A program made the position numbers and the translations under genes. The notes beneath the pieces are model-generated. The model searched no databases. It saw only the letters and a program-made list of their open reading frames with translations, and had not been told where the DNA came from. This document shows positions 14,778 to 23,534 of a stretch of DNA of 57,121 nucleotides, piece after piece; position 1 is the first letter of the stretch; every line of letters begins with the position of its first letter. Source of the stretch: CALWZE01 sp964645785 (GTDB lineage: Bacteria > Bacillota > Clostridia > Oscillospirales > Ruminococcaceae); NCBI GenBank assembly GCA_964645785.1, contig CAZYAV010000010.1, positions 1-57,121 on the forward strand, in the 5' to 3' direction.

Positions 14778-16649
14778 TCATCTGGATTTCTCATGTTCCT
14801 CGCGTATAAAGGTCGGCACCATGTTGATGACCTCCTCGACGACCTGCTCCCGCTCGTTGGCGTAGGCGAGCGCCTTGAGCTGTGCCAGCCGCTCAAAGAA
14901 GCTGTCGCGGTCGATGTCGCCCGGGTTGCCGATGAAGATTTTATCAAGGCTTGTGTCGGTCACGCCCTCCTCCGAGAGCAGCAGCTCCTCATACAGCTTC
15001 TCACCGGGGCGCAGCCCGGTAAAGACGATGGGAATGTCGCGGTAGGGCAGGAAGCCCGCCAGCCGGATAAGGTTTTCGGCAAGGTCGAGGATGCGCACCT
15101 GGTGCCCCATATCCAGCACGAAAATTTCGCCGCCCTTTGCGATGGTGCTGGCGCGGATAACCAGGCTGACCGCCTCGGAGATGGTCATAAAATAGCGGAC
15201 GATGTCGGGGTGGGTGACCGTCACGGGCCCGCCGGCCGCAATCTGCTCCTTAAACAGCGGGATTACCGACCCGTTTGAGCCCAGCACGTTGCCGAATCGC
15301 ACCGCGACAAACCGCGTGCCGCTCGTCTTGGCCATCGCCTGCACAATCATCTCGCAGATGCGCTTGGTGGCGCCCATGATGCTGGTTGGGTTGACGGCCT
15401 TGTCGGTCGAGATGAGCACAAAGGTGTCCACCCCGTATTTATCCGCGCTGCGCGCGAGGTTCCAGGTGCCGCAGACGTTGTTTTTGACCGCCTCCTCGGG
15501 GCTTGTCTCCATCAGCGGCACATGCTTGTGCGCCGCCGCGTGGAAGATCAGCTCCGGGCGCAGCTCGTCCACCAGCTCGTCCATCTTCTTGCTGTCCCGC
15601 ACCGACGCGATGCGCACGTCCAGGTCGAGCGAGGCGCCGTATTTCATCAGCAGCTTCTGCTGCACGTCATAGGCGCTGTTTTCGTAAATATCGACAATAA
15701 TCAGCTTTTTAGGCCGGCTTGCGGCAATCTGGGCGCAGAGCTCGCTGCCAATCGAGCCGCCGCCGCCCGTCACCATGACGACCTTGCCGGTTGTGCTGGT
15801 GCAGCCGTCCTCCCCCTCGAGGTCGATCGTCTCCCGCCCCAGCAGATCCTCAACCTTGACCTCCCGCACCCGGGTGAGCAGATCCTTGCCGTCGTTTATC
15901 AGCTTGGCGATGTCGGGCAGCATTCGCATGTTGCACGCCGTTTTGGAGCAGATCTCCAGGATCCGGCGCTTGTTCTCCTCGTCCGCCGCCGGGATGGCCA
16001 GCAGGATCGTGTCGATGTCGCACTGGGTGACCAGCGCCGGGATATCCTCGGTCGACCCCATGATTTTGACGCCCATAATCGTGCGGCCGATCTTCTGCCG
16101 GTTGTCGTCCACGGCGCAGACGACGTTGTAATCCGTCTCGACATCCCGGAAAATCTCATGGATCAGCATGGACGCCGCGTCCCCCGCCCCGACAATCAGC
16201 ACCCGGCGGCGCTGCCTGCCCGCGTTGGTGATGGTGGTGTTGCGCAGCATCCGGTAGGTCAGCCGGGAATAAAGGGTCAGCGACGCGGCAAAAATCGCGG
16301 ACATGAGATAGACCGAAATCGGCACCCGCCGCTCCTTGTAAATAAGCAGCGTGATGCCCACAAAGGCGCCGATGGCGAGCACCGAGGCGAGCGCGCAGCG
16401 GAAAAACTCGTAAATTTCCGCGTACCGCCACAGGCTGTCGTACATGCCCATCATGACAAAAACAATCACAAAGCAAAGCACAAAAAGGACACAGCTTGAA
16501 AAAAGCAAGCTGCGATACTCTGTGAGCGACGCGCGGCCGGAAATCATCATCCAGGTGATGAGATAGGCCGCCGTAACGCACGCCACATCAAGCAGCAGCA
16601 AAAGCAGCCGCCTGTTGCGCTGGATAAATCCCTGCTTTTTTTCTCTCAT
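14778..16649 (-). CDS. Membrane-bound nucleoside-sugar 4,6-dehydratase (PglF/CapD-like)
   Basis: A 623-residue protein of the PglF/WbpM/FlaA1-long family. Four membrane helices occupy about residues 13-140. A CoA-binding-like Rossmann domain follows (RRRVLIVGAGDAASMLIHEI), then an SDR catalytic domain with VVMVTGGGGSIGSELCAQIA, FHAAAHKHVPLME, FVLISTDKAVNPTSIMGATK and VRFGNVLGSNGSVIPLFKEQ. The catalytic YxxxK of classical SDRs is MxxxK here, as in PglF and WbpM. It converts UDP-GlcNAc to the 4-keto-6-deoxy sugar at the membrane. It is the first gene of glycan operon 1, 29 bases after the predicted transcription start. Confidence 0.94.
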   Translation of the reverse strand: MREKKQGFIQRNRRLLLLLLDVACVTAAYLITWMMISGRASLTEYRSLLFSSCVLFVLCFVIVFVMMGMYDSLWRYAEIYEFFRCALASVLAIGAFVGITLLIYKERRVPISVYLMSAIFAASLTLYSRLTYRMLRNTTITNAGRQRRRVLIVGAGDAASMLIHEIFRDVETDYNVVCAVDDNRQKIGRTIMGVKIMGSTEDIPALVTQCDIDTILLAIPAADEENKRRILEICSKTACNMRMLPDIAKLINDGKDLLTRVREVKVEDLLGRETIDLEGEDGCTSTTGKVVMVTGGGGSIGSELCAQIAASRPKKLIIVDIYENSAYDVQQKLLMKYGASLDLDVRIASVRDSKKMDELVDELRPELIFHAAAHKHVPLMETSPEEAVKNNVCGTWNLARSADKYGVDTFVLISTDKAVNPTSIMGATKRICEMIVQAMAKTSGTRFVAVRFGNVLGSNGSVIPLFKEQIAAGGPVTVTHPDIVRYFMTISEAVSLVIRASTIAKGGEIFVLDMGHQVRILDLAENLIRLAGFLPYRDIPIVFTGLRPGEKLYEELLLSEEGVTDTSLDKIFIGNPGDIDRDSFFERLAQLKALAYANEREQVVEEVINMVPTFIREEHEKSR

Positions 16650-16684
16650 AAGCTTCCCAATGATTTTTGGCGTAGATTGTATAT

Positions 16685-16713
16685 ATTATACATAGATTGC
16701 CCCCAAAAAGCAA
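16685..16713 (-). promoter_or_regulatory. Sigma-A promoter of glycan operon 1
   Basis: On the minus strand TTGCTT (16708-16713) and TATAAT (16685-16690) are separated by 17 bases. They lie 36 bases from the dehydratase ATG. The -10 sits in an A+T island (TGTATAATATATAC) that stands out from G+C-rich surroundings. Confidence 0.8.
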
Positions 16714-17322
16714 ACGCCCCGCCCGGGCAAAACCCGCCGTGCGCCGGGCGCTTTCCGCCGGCCGGGGAAAGGGGGGATTCCTTGAAAAAAGGCTGCCGCG
16801 ACGGGGCGCTTTCGACCGCGCTCCGGGGCGGCGGGGCGCAGCCATCCCGGCGCAAACGAGCCGCCCGGCCGGGAGTGCCGCAGGCGGCGGCGCGCAGCGG
16901 CAGATGAAGCGCGACGCGCCGCCGGTTTTACCGTGAATTCGCCGCGCGCTGAATCCCATACATCCGAGTGCGGACGGCCACCCGGCACGCAGGCAGGGGG
17001 CAGAATGCGGTACCTCGTGAAGGCTCTTGCCCGGGGCGCCTTTGCCGGGCAAAGCCGGCTCGCACGGCTCCAGCGGGGCGGCCGCGGTAAGGCACATTCC
17101 GGCCGTGTTATGGAGAGACCGGACGCGCGCGGCGCCACAGCACCCAAAAACGGCGCCGCGCGGGCGCCGTTTCGGGGAAAGCCGCCTGAACAGGCTGCGG
17201 CCGGGATGCAGCCCGCCGCGGGGAAGCCTCCGGCGGGTTCTTCGCGCGCCGAAGCATCGAGAACCGGCGAGGCCACGGGCATTGTCCCGGCAAGCGGCGT
17301 GCGCTCCCATTAAGCCGCCGCA
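16714..17322. other. Intergenic region, no gene recognised
   Basis: About 600 bases of very G+C-rich sequence between the operon 1 promoter and a large hairpin terminator. Open frames on both strands lack ribosome-binding sites, composition or motifs expected of real proteins. I see nothing specific in it. Confidence 0.5.
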
Positions 17323-17381
17323 CGGCAAAAAGAGCAGACCCCACCCGCATGGCGCTGCGTGCGGATCTGCTCTTTTTGCCG
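17323..17381. terminator. Large bidirectional hairpin terminator
   Basis: A perfect 16-bp inverted repeat (CGGCAAAAAGAGCAGA at 17323-17338 with its complement at 17366-17381) around a 27-base loop. The stem carries A5 on one arm and T5 on the other. It lies about 190 bases beyond the stop of the minus-strand gene at 17574 and could terminate that transcript. Confidence 0.75.
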
Positions 17382-17573
17382 GAACGGGAAGCCGCCGGCC
17401 GGCCATACAGACCGGGGAAGTGTGTGCCGCCGACTCTGTTTATTCAATACAAGATTTATACGTATCCGTTGAATACTAATCGGCCAGTCTGATTCGCCCG
17501 GCTGTATCTTTACGGACAGAAGCCAGATAAACCGCACCTTCCTCACAATTCAATCCGCAATATGCTGAATTCT

Positions 17574-17921
17574 TTAAAACACTGCCTCCCCTAAATATTT
17601 GTCATGCGGAACGATTAAACATCTTTCAATCGCTTTCCAATAGCTGTTGTAAAGATTTTTCTGTGCCGCCCCATAACTTTCTTTCGTATCAAATTCCCAA
17701 TAGAGCAGATACTTAACGCTTTTTACAATGCGGGTGATTTTTAGGGGTGGAAGCCCCTCTTTAATTTGTTCCATGTCTATGTGATACCCTCTTTTGACAA
17801 GCCGGAGCAGAAGCAGTCCCTCCTGTTTTTCCAAAAGGCTTTTAGCTTCAAGCATTAACGCTTCAAATTCCTCTGCCTTTTGTGGCTTGACTTGATAAAC
17901 ACAGATTTCTGCAAACGGCAT
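17574..17921 (-). CDS. Small dimeric alpha/beta-barrel (ABM-like) protein
   Basis: A 115-residue protein opening MPFAEICVYQVKPQKAEEFE with a later LLYWEFDTKESYGAAQKNL. This pattern (a strand ending in V-x-P, a helix with a central Glu, then W/Y-E-F strands) fits the dimeric alpha+beta barrel superfamily that includes antibiotic-biosynthesis monooxygenases and similar small proteins. No heme or substrate residues can be assigned, so the function is unknown. Two ATGs exist (17927 and 17921); AAGGAAG fits the second with 8-base spacing. Its base composition is clearly more A+T-rich than both flanks, and it stands alone between two glycan operons, which suggests acquisition by transfer. Confidence 0.65.
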   Translation of the reverse strand: MPFAEICVYQVKPQKAEEFEALMLEAKSLLEKQEGLLLLRLVKRGYHIDMEQIKEGLPPLKITRIVKSVKYLLYWEFDTKESYGAAQKNLYNSYWKAIERCLIVPHDKYLGEAVF

Positions 17922-18069
17922 ATCCATATCTTCCTTGTGTGGATTTCAGCATTAGGAATATGACAGCAAGCGCGTCGTATTCCCCTGCCATTTCAAGGGT
18001 AATAACAGAAACATGGCTGTTCTCGTTTTCGGTTAAAAAGAAAAGACGCCGCGCGCGGGGAAACGGCTT

Positions 18070-19680
18070 TCACCGGCTCCCCGCCTCCGGCTGGCCGGGG
18101 CGCTCGCCCGCACCCAGTCGTTTTGCACGGCCGGGGCGTGCAAAGCACAGCCGCGCAAGCCCCACCGCCGTGTTGACCGTCATGACAAAGCAGAGCACGG
18201 TCACCGGGAAGCCGTAGCGGTCGATGCACTGCGCAGTGACCGCGAGGAAGGCGGTCTGCAAAAAAACGGTCAGCGCGCAGACAAAGTTGACCGTGTGCAC
18301 CCCGGCATTCCAGCCCCGCCTTCTGCACAGCAGCGCGCCCGCCGCGCTCACAAGGCAGAGCAGCGGCGCAAAATGGGTCAGCGCGCCGTATTGCAGGTTG
18401 GCCAGCATATAGTAATAGGTGTTGAACGAGACCCGCCGGACAGGGCTTGCGTTGTACGCCGCCGGGTCGGCCAGGCCGCCCTGCAAAAACTCGCTGGTGG
18501 TCAGCGACGCGTCCGCCTGCCGGAAATGCTCGCACCACAAAAAGGTCTCCTGCGACCAGCCGAAGCGGATATTGCCGCTGACGGCGGAATACGCCCGCCC
18601 CTCCCCGGTCAGCCCGGTGGGCTCGGTTGTGCCGGCAATAATCCGGTAATTGTCCACATATCCGGCCAGCACCCGCGCGGGATCCCGGGCAAAGCATTCC
18701 CGCCAGAACGCGAGCGTGTTGCCCATGCTGCCGTCAAACGTCCAGCTGAACTGCCCGTGCGCCGCGCTGTAATCATACGCCATCAGCTCGATGGTGACCG
18801 GCCTGCCGGTGACCCCCCGCTCGGCGGGTCGGAAATAGCGCAGGCCGTCCACCAGGAAGCTTGCGGCATAGCTCTGCGCCGCGCTGCCCTCCACCGTGTT
18901 GCCCTGCATGGCGCGGTTCCACACCCGCATATAGCCGCCAAGCAGCAGCAGCGCCGCCAGCACGCCAACCGCCGCGCCCGCAAGCCTGCGCGCCACCCGC
19001 CCTGCCCCGCGGGTGCGCACGGCCATGACCAGCTCGCAGGCGCCGTACAGCGCAAGCACCGCGGGGAACGCCGCCTGCTTTGTCGCGTACATGCAGACCA
19101 CGCTCACGCTAAGCGCCAGCGTCTTTTTTACCCCCGCCCGCGCGAGCCTGCCGGCCGCCTCCGCCTGATAGAGCCGCGCGAACAGCAGCGCCGTCAGGGT
19201 CAGCAGCAGAAGCGCCGGGAACTCGGTCAGGCAGAGGTGGCTGTAGGCCACGACATGCGGGTTGAGCATCAGCGCAAACACAAAAAACAGCCAGCCGAGC
19301 AGGGAAGCCCTGCCCCGCATCAGCCCGAGCGCACAGAGCAGCGCATAGGCTGCAAGGTAAAAGGCCGTGTACAGCACAAACCAGCACAGGCGGACGGCGG
19401 TCACCGTCTGCCCGAACAGCGCAAAAAAGGGCAGCAGCAGCAAGCTCAGCCCCGGGCCGCGGAAGCCCGGCTGAAGCGCCCAGCCCTGCCCGGCCAGAAT
19501 GCCCTGCGCCCCGCGAAAATAGGTTGCGGAATCCGGCGCAAAGCCCATCGGAATGGCAAAGTAATATGCGCTCAGCAGCAGCCAGACCACAAGCAGCAGC
19601 CAGCGGTCTTTATTGCGTTCCCGCAGGGAATGCAATGCGGAATACGTGTTCCGCGCTGCGCCGCCTTCAGCTATATCCAT
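18070..19680 (-). CDS. Polytopic membrane protein, GT-C/PMT-like glycosyltransferase candidate
   Basis: A 536-residue protein with about ten hydrophobic segments, for example WLLLVVWLLLSAYYFAI, LLGWLFFVFALML, VGVLAALLLLGGYM and the C-terminal FPVTVLCFVMTVNTAVGL. Between the first two helices lies an extracytoplasmic loop with GFAPDSATYFRGAQGILAG. Its Asp and the following GFRGPGLSLLLLPFFALFG resemble the catalytic first loop of GT-C (PMT/ArnT-like) enzymes, which use polyprenyl-phosphate sugars. A large soluble insertion of about 150 residues precedes the last helices. It is the last gene of glycan operon 2, which also encodes a polyprenyl-phosphate GT2, fitting a lipid-linked donor. The ATG has GGGGAGAG directly upstream. 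A polymerase or ligase role is an alternative. Confidence 0.72.
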   Translation of the reverse strand: MDIAEGGAARNTYSALHSLRERNKDRWLLLVVWLLLSAYYFAIPMGFAPDSATYFRGAQGILAGQGWALQPGFRGPGLSLLLLPFFALFGQTVTAVRLCWFVLYTAFYLAAYALLCALGLMRGRASLLGWLFFVFALMLNPHVVAYSHLCLTEFPALLLLTLTALLFARLYQAEAAGRLARAGVKKTLALSVSVVCMYATKQAAFPAVLALYGACELVMAVRTRGAGRVARRLAGAAVGVLAALLLLGGYMRVWNRAMQGNTVEGSAAQSYAASFLVDGLRYFRPAERGVTGRPVTIELMAYDYSAAHGQFSWTFDGSMGNTLAFWRECFARDPARVLAGYVDNYRIIAGTTEPTGLTGEGRAYSAVSGNIRFGWSQETFLWCEHFRQADASLTTSEFLQGGLADPAAYNASPVRRVSFNTYYYMLANLQYGALTHFAPLLCLVSAAGALLCRRRGWNAGVHTVNFVCALTVFLQTAFLAVTAQCIDRYGFPVTVLCFVMTVNTAVGLARLCFARPGRAKRLGAGERPGQPEAGSR

Positions 19681-19729
19681 CTCTCCCCTTCCCCTCCTCC
19701 TGCGCCGCGGGCTCGTCCCCCGGCCGCGG

Positions 19730-21550
19730 TCACGCGTCGTAGCTGATGCTGTTTTTGCCGAAATTGCGGTTGTAGTACGGGTCGCCGGGGATTTCCTCGT
19801 AATAGGCCGGCCATTTTTCGCGCAGGATGACCTTTTCCCGCTCCATGCGCGCCTTTTTCTCCCCTTTTTTGTCATACCCGCGCGAGCGGCTCTCGTAGTG
19901 ATAGCACTCGGCCACCGGGTTGAACACGATCAAATAGCCCTTTTCCCGCAGCTTGAGGCAAAGGTCGACGTCGTTGAACGAGACCGCGAGCGTCTCGTCA
20001 AAGCCGCCCACCGCGTCAAACGCGTCCGCGCGCACCATCAGGCAGGCCGCCGTGCACGCCGACATGTTGCTTGCAATCGCAAGCCGGCTCATATACCCCT
20101 CGTGCGCCCGCGGGAACAGCGGGCAGAGGTTCGCCGCGCAGCCGCAGACCCCCATGGCGATGCCGCCGTGCTGCACCGTGTCGTCCGGATACAGCAGCTT
20201 GATGCCGCACGCGCCGACATCCGCGCGCTGGGTAAACATGACCATCTCCTCCAGCCACTCGGGGGTGATCACCTGAATGTCGTTGTTGAGGAAGAGCAGC
20301 TGGGAGCCGCGCGCGAACCGGCGCGCAAAATTGTTGATTGCGGAAAAGTTGAATTCCCGCTCCCAGCGCACCACCTGGATATTCGGCCTGCCCGCCAGCG
20401 TGTCGTAGTACGCGAAGGTCTCCGGCCTGGCGCTGTTGTTCTCGCAGACGATAATCTCGTAATTTTTATAGGTGCTGCGCTGCTCGATTGAATCAATGCA
20501 CTGCCGCAGCAGCTCGGCGTGGTCGCAGCTGGGGATGATGATGGAGACAAGCGGCGTGTCCGGGATATCGTAAATCACCCGCACCATCGGCACGGCGGTG
20601 GACAGCACCGCCCGCCCCCGCAGGCCGACCCGGTCAAGGTGCGCCTGCACCGCGCGCCGCCCTGCGTCCCACGCCTCCGGCTTTGCCGAGATATCGCTCG
20701 CGGTGGAGCCGGCGTGGATGCGCCAGTAATAGAGCGGGCGGGCGAGGTGGACGATCTGCTGCGCCTGCTCGGTGACCCGCAGGGTAAAGTCGAAATCCTG
20801 CGCGCCGTCGTATTCGCTGTTGTACAGCCCGACCGTGTCCAGCAGCGAGCGCCGGATGACCGACAGGTGGCAGATGTAGTTGCACCCGCGCAGGTAATCG
20901 GGCGAAAAACAGGGCTTGAGGTGCATCGAGCGGCTGTCCGCCGGCTTGACGCTGAAGGTCGCCTCGTCGGTGTACAGGAAGGGCGCATCCGTCTCGTTGA
21001 TTGCCTCGACAACCTCGTACAGCGCGCTTTGCGCCAGCAGGTCGTCGTGGTCGAGCAGCGCGATATAGTCCCCGTCCGCAAGGCCGATGGCTGCGTTTGT
21101 GTTGCCCGAGATCCCCGCGTTTTTTTCAAGCTTTCGGTAAACAATCCGGCTGTCGAGCGCGGTGTATTCCCGGACGGTTTCCCCCACCCCGGGGTGGGCG
21201 CCGTCGCTGCCGTCCGCAAGGCACAGCTGCCAGTTCTGATAGCTCTGCGCCGTGACCGACTCGATCATCTCGCGCAGGAATCTGTCCGGCGTGTTGTACA
21301 GCGGCACAATCACGCTTATTTTGGGCATATACCCAAAGACCCGCCCCGTCTGCTGCGCGCGCTGCTCCGGGGTGAGGTAGAATTCCCGCTTGAGCGCCCG
21401 CAGCTTAAAATACCGCCGCGTCACATACCGCGCCGCAAACACCGTCTGCTTCAGCCCCTCGTTTTTGAGCATCCGCACCGTCTTGTATCCGAGCCTGAAA
21501 AGCTGGTTTTTGTCCGCCCACGCGGGGACGGGCTTTGATCCCTTGTCCAT
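19730..21550 (-). CDS. Tandem-domain family 2 glycosyltransferase
   Basis: A 606-residue protein with two GT-A domains. The first (about residues 75-300) has KISVIVPLYNTPDRFLREMI, NAGISGNTNAAIGLADGDYI, LLDHDDLL (the DxD site) and YDGAQDFDFTLRV. The second (about 330-590) has PLVSIIIPSCDHAELLRQCI, INNFARRFARGSQLLFLNND and VGGFDETLAVSFNDVDLCLK. The N-terminal ~70 residues are basic and helical with no signal peptide. Two-domain enzymes of this type build rhamnan or other cell-wall polysaccharides and may add two different sugars. AGGGA nine bases upstream supports the ATG. It lies between the lipoprotein and the membrane GT-C candidate. Confidence 0.9.
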   Translation of the reverse strand: MDKGSKPVPAWADKNQLFRLGYKTVRMLKNEGLKQTVFAARYVTRRYFKLRALKREFYLTPEQRAQQTGRVFGYMPKISVIVPLYNTPDRFLREMIESVTAQSYQNWQLCLADGSDGAHPGVGETVREYTALDSRIVYRKLEKNAGISGNTNAAIGLADGDYIALLDHDDLLAQSALYEVVEAINETDAPFLYTDEATFSVKPADSRSMHLKPCFSPDYLRGCNYICHLSVIRRSLLDTVGLYNSEYDGAQDFDFTLRVTEQAQQIVHLARPLYYWRIHAGSTASDISAKPEAWDAGRRAVQAHLDRVGLRGRAVLSTAVPMVRVIYDIPDTPLVSIIIPSCDHAELLRQCIDSIEQRSTYKNYEIIVCENNSARPETFAYYDTLAGRPNIQVVRWEREFNFSAINNFARRFARGSQLLFLNNDIQVITPEWLEEMVMFTQRADVGACGIKLLYPDDTVQHGGIAMGVCGCAANLCPLFPRAHEGYMSRLAIASNMSACTAACLMVRADAFDAVGGFDETLAVSFNDVDLCLKLREKGYLIVFNPVAECYHYESRSRGYDKKGEKKARMEREKVILREKWPAYYEEIPGDPYYNRNFGKNSISYDA

Positions 21551-21583
21551 TCTTCCGGTTCCCTTGTTTTGATGATTGCCCCG

Positions 21584-22450
21584 TCAGCTTCTGCGCACGC
21601 GGAACGCAAGGCGCAGGGTCGGCTCGTCCCGCCAGGCGCCGTCGGTGTCCAGCTCATATACAAAGCCGTTCTCCGCCTTTTCATACAGCCCATAGCCGAC
21701 GTCGGTAAAGCCCGCCTCCTGCAATGCGGTCAGATAGGCGGCATACGCCGCCCGGGTTTCCTGGTAGCTGGTCAGATACAGCGTCTCGCCGAGCATGTCG
21801 TCCTCGTCCTCCAGCTCCATGGTGCCCTCCCCCGCGAACGGCGGGAAGGCGGAAAACTCGCGCGGCCAGGCGGCGGGCTGATCCGCCGCGTCCAGCTCGA
21901 CAATGACCCGGTAATCCGCCGCGCTGCCCGCGCTCTGGCGCAGGGTCGTCACCCGCAGAATCCACACGCCGTTGACGCTCGGCTCGCTGTCCGAAAAGCC
22001 GGCGGCCTGCAGCGCCTGCCGCCAGGCGTCCAGCTCCGCCTGGGTCATGAGATACTGCGCCTCCACCTCGCCGTCCTCGTCCCGCTCCTCCGCAATCACC
22101 GTCTGGCAGTCGGGTGCGGGCACGTCCTGCGGGTAGACCGACAGCCTGCTTGGGCTGCCCTGCCCGGCGGGCGGCTGCGCGGGCGTATCGGGGGCGCTGT
22201 CCGCCCCTGTGGCGGGCGGCTGGGTCGGATTGGCCGGCTCCTTTCCGTCCACCGGCTGCTGCTCCGGGCCGGCCGGCTGCTGCCCCGCGTCGGGGGTCTG
22301 CGCCGGGGTCTGCGGCTCCTCCTGCGTCTGTTCCGAGCCGGGGATGCGCATCCGGTCGATCATTCTGTCATAGCTCTCGGCCGCGTCGCACCCCGAAAGC
22401 GCAAGGCAGCCGCAGAGCGCAAGCACCGCTATCCACTGGTTCCGTTTCAT
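21584..22450 (-). CDS. Secreted lipoprotein of glycan operon 2, unknown function
   Basis: A 288-residue predicted lipoprotein. The signal peptide MKRNQWIAVLALCGCLALSG leads into a lipobox (LSGC) with Cys at about residue 21. Residues 35-105 are a Pro/Gln/Ala/Asp-rich low-complexity linker that probably spans the cell wall. The C-terminal ~170 residues form a folded domain with two similar parts (TQAELDAWRQALQAAGFSD and YAAYLTALQEAGFTDVGYG), suggesting an internal duplication of a small alpha/beta unit. I do not recognise the family. Its ATG overlaps the DUF2304 stop by four bases (ATGA), so it is co-translated with glycosyltransferase genes and may bind or organise the surface glycan. Confidence 0.82.
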   Translation of the reverse strand: MKRNQWIAVLALCGCLALSGCDAAESYDRMIDRMRIPGSEQTQEEPQTPAQTPDAGQQPAGPEQQPVDGKEPANPTQPPATGADSAPDTPAQPPAGQGSPSRLSVYPQDVPAPDCQTVIAEERDEDGEVEAQYLMTQAELDAWRQALQAAGFSDSEPSVNGVWILRVTTLRQSAGSAADYRVIVELDAADQPAAWPREFSAFPPFAGEGTMELEDEDDMLGETLYLTSYQETRAAYAAYLTALQEAGFTDVGYGLYEKAENGFVYELDTDGAWRDEPTLRLAFRVRRS

Positions 22451-22812
22451 GGTTTATCCTCCCGTTTGCATTCACCGGCGCGCTCGGTCTGCTCCAAAGC
22501 CATCCGCTGGGCGAGCCGGTTCACCTTGCTTTCCAGCTGGCTCATCTTCGCCGTCATGGTAAACAGCTTGACGAGCAGCACAAAAATCATCACAAGATAG
22601 ACGACGTTGATGGGCGACTGTACGTTGAGCAGCTCGCCCACCCAAAACGCAATCTGCGGAAAGAGGCTGAGGAGCACAATCATCACGGAAAAGAGGATCC
22701 AGAAGATCGAATCCTCAATCCGGATCCTGGACGAGCGGATCCGATGCAGCATAAAGCCCATCGTCACAAATGCGCCGACGATGAGAACCACCCGAATTTC
22801 CCAGTTCAGCAT
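22447..22812 (-). CDS. DUF2304 small membrane protein (second copy)
   Basis: A 121-residue protein with three membrane helices (about residues 5-22, 34-58 and 64-85) and a C-terminal amphipathic helix (LESKVNRLAQRMALEQTE). The NVQSPINVVYLVMIFVLLVKL block parallels the first DUF2304 protein's NPVNAVFLLF block. It overlaps the upstream GT2 gene by seven bases and the lipoprotein gene by four. The same GT2-DUF2304 pairing at 6015-7138 supports a functional partnership, most likely membrane anchoring or flipping of the lipid-linked sugar; this is inference from gene order. Confidence 0.88.
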   Translation of the reverse strand: MLNWEIRVVLIVGAFVTMGFMLHRIRSSRIRIEDSIFWILFSVMIVLLSLFPQIAFWVGELLNVQSPINVVYLVMIFVLLVKLFTMTAKMSQLESKVNRLAQRMALEQTERAGECKREDKP

Positions 22813-23534
22813 CTGCCGCTCACCTCATTCCCTTTCTCCGCCTGCGGCGCTTCCCGCTTGCGGAACCACTGGACGAACAGGATGGACACCAGCATCTTCA
22901 CCATATAGCGAAGCGAGCCCACAAAGCCAAGATAGCTTTTGCCCGCCGTCCGCTCCCGCATCGAGACCTGCACCTCGCAGACCCGCGCGCCGTTTTTGAT
23001 GAGATAGCTGATTGTATCCGGCTCGGGCGGGTAGTTGACCCCCGCCGCAAATTCCTCGATCATCCCGCGGTTGTACATCCGCATCCCGCTGGTCGGGTCG
23101 CAGATGCGCTGCCCGGTCATCAGCGTGATTGTCCAGCTGATGAGATAGCTTCCCAGCACCCGCAGGCTCTTGGGCTTTTTGACCTGCAAAAACCGGGAGC
23201 CGATCACGATGTCCCATCCCTTTTCCAGCTCCGCCAGCATCGGCGCGATGTACTCCGGGCGGTGCTGGCCGTCCGCGTCAAATTGCAGCGTGCAGTCGTA
23301 GCCCTGCGCCGCCGCGTACATCATCCCGGCCTGGAACGCGCCCGGCAGCCCCAGGTTGACCGGCAGGTCAATCACCCGGAAACCGCGCGCCCGGCAGATT
23401 CTGCCCGTCGCGTCGGTTGAACCGTCGTTGACCACGACATAGTCATACTGCGCATAGCCCTCCCGCAGGGCATCCAGCACCTGCCCGATATTCTCCTGCT
23501 CGTTATGCGCGGGAATGATCACCAACAGCCTCAT
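22806..23534 (-). CDS. Family 2 glycosyltransferase, polyprenyl-phosphate glycosyltransferase-like
   Basis: A 242-residue DPMS-like enzyme beginning MRLLVIIPAHNEQENIGQVL, with VVNDGSTDATGRI, LQFDADGQHRPEYI (metal-binding D-A-D), IGSRFLQVKKPKSLRVLGS, ICDPTSGMRMYNRGMIEEF and the C-terminal MRERTAGKSYLGFVGSLRYM. It probably charges undecaprenyl phosphate with a sugar. It is clearly a paralogue of the GT2 at 6428-7138 with the same DUF2304 neighbour. The ATG at 23534 overlaps the stop of the GT4 gene by four bases (ATGA). The frame is open further upstream, but that stretch lies inside the GT4 gene. Confidence 0.92.
   Translation of the reverse strand: MRLLVIIPAHNEQENIGQVLDALREGYAQYDYVVVNDGSTDATGRICRARGFRVIDLPVNLGLPGAFQAGMMYAAAQGYDCTLQFDADGQHRPEYIAPMLAELEKGWDIVIGSRFLQVKKPKSLRVLGSYLISWTITLMTGQRICDPTSGMRMYNRGMIEEFAAGVNYPPEPDTISYLIKNGARVCEVQVSMRERTAGKSYLGFVGSLRYMVKMLVSILFVQWFRKREAPQAEKGNEVSGRC

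Noticed and set aside
17993..18697. Minus-strand open frame inside the GT-C-like membrane protein gene
   Set aside because: Alternative frame within a gene whose own frame shows clear membrane helices and a ribosome-binding site.
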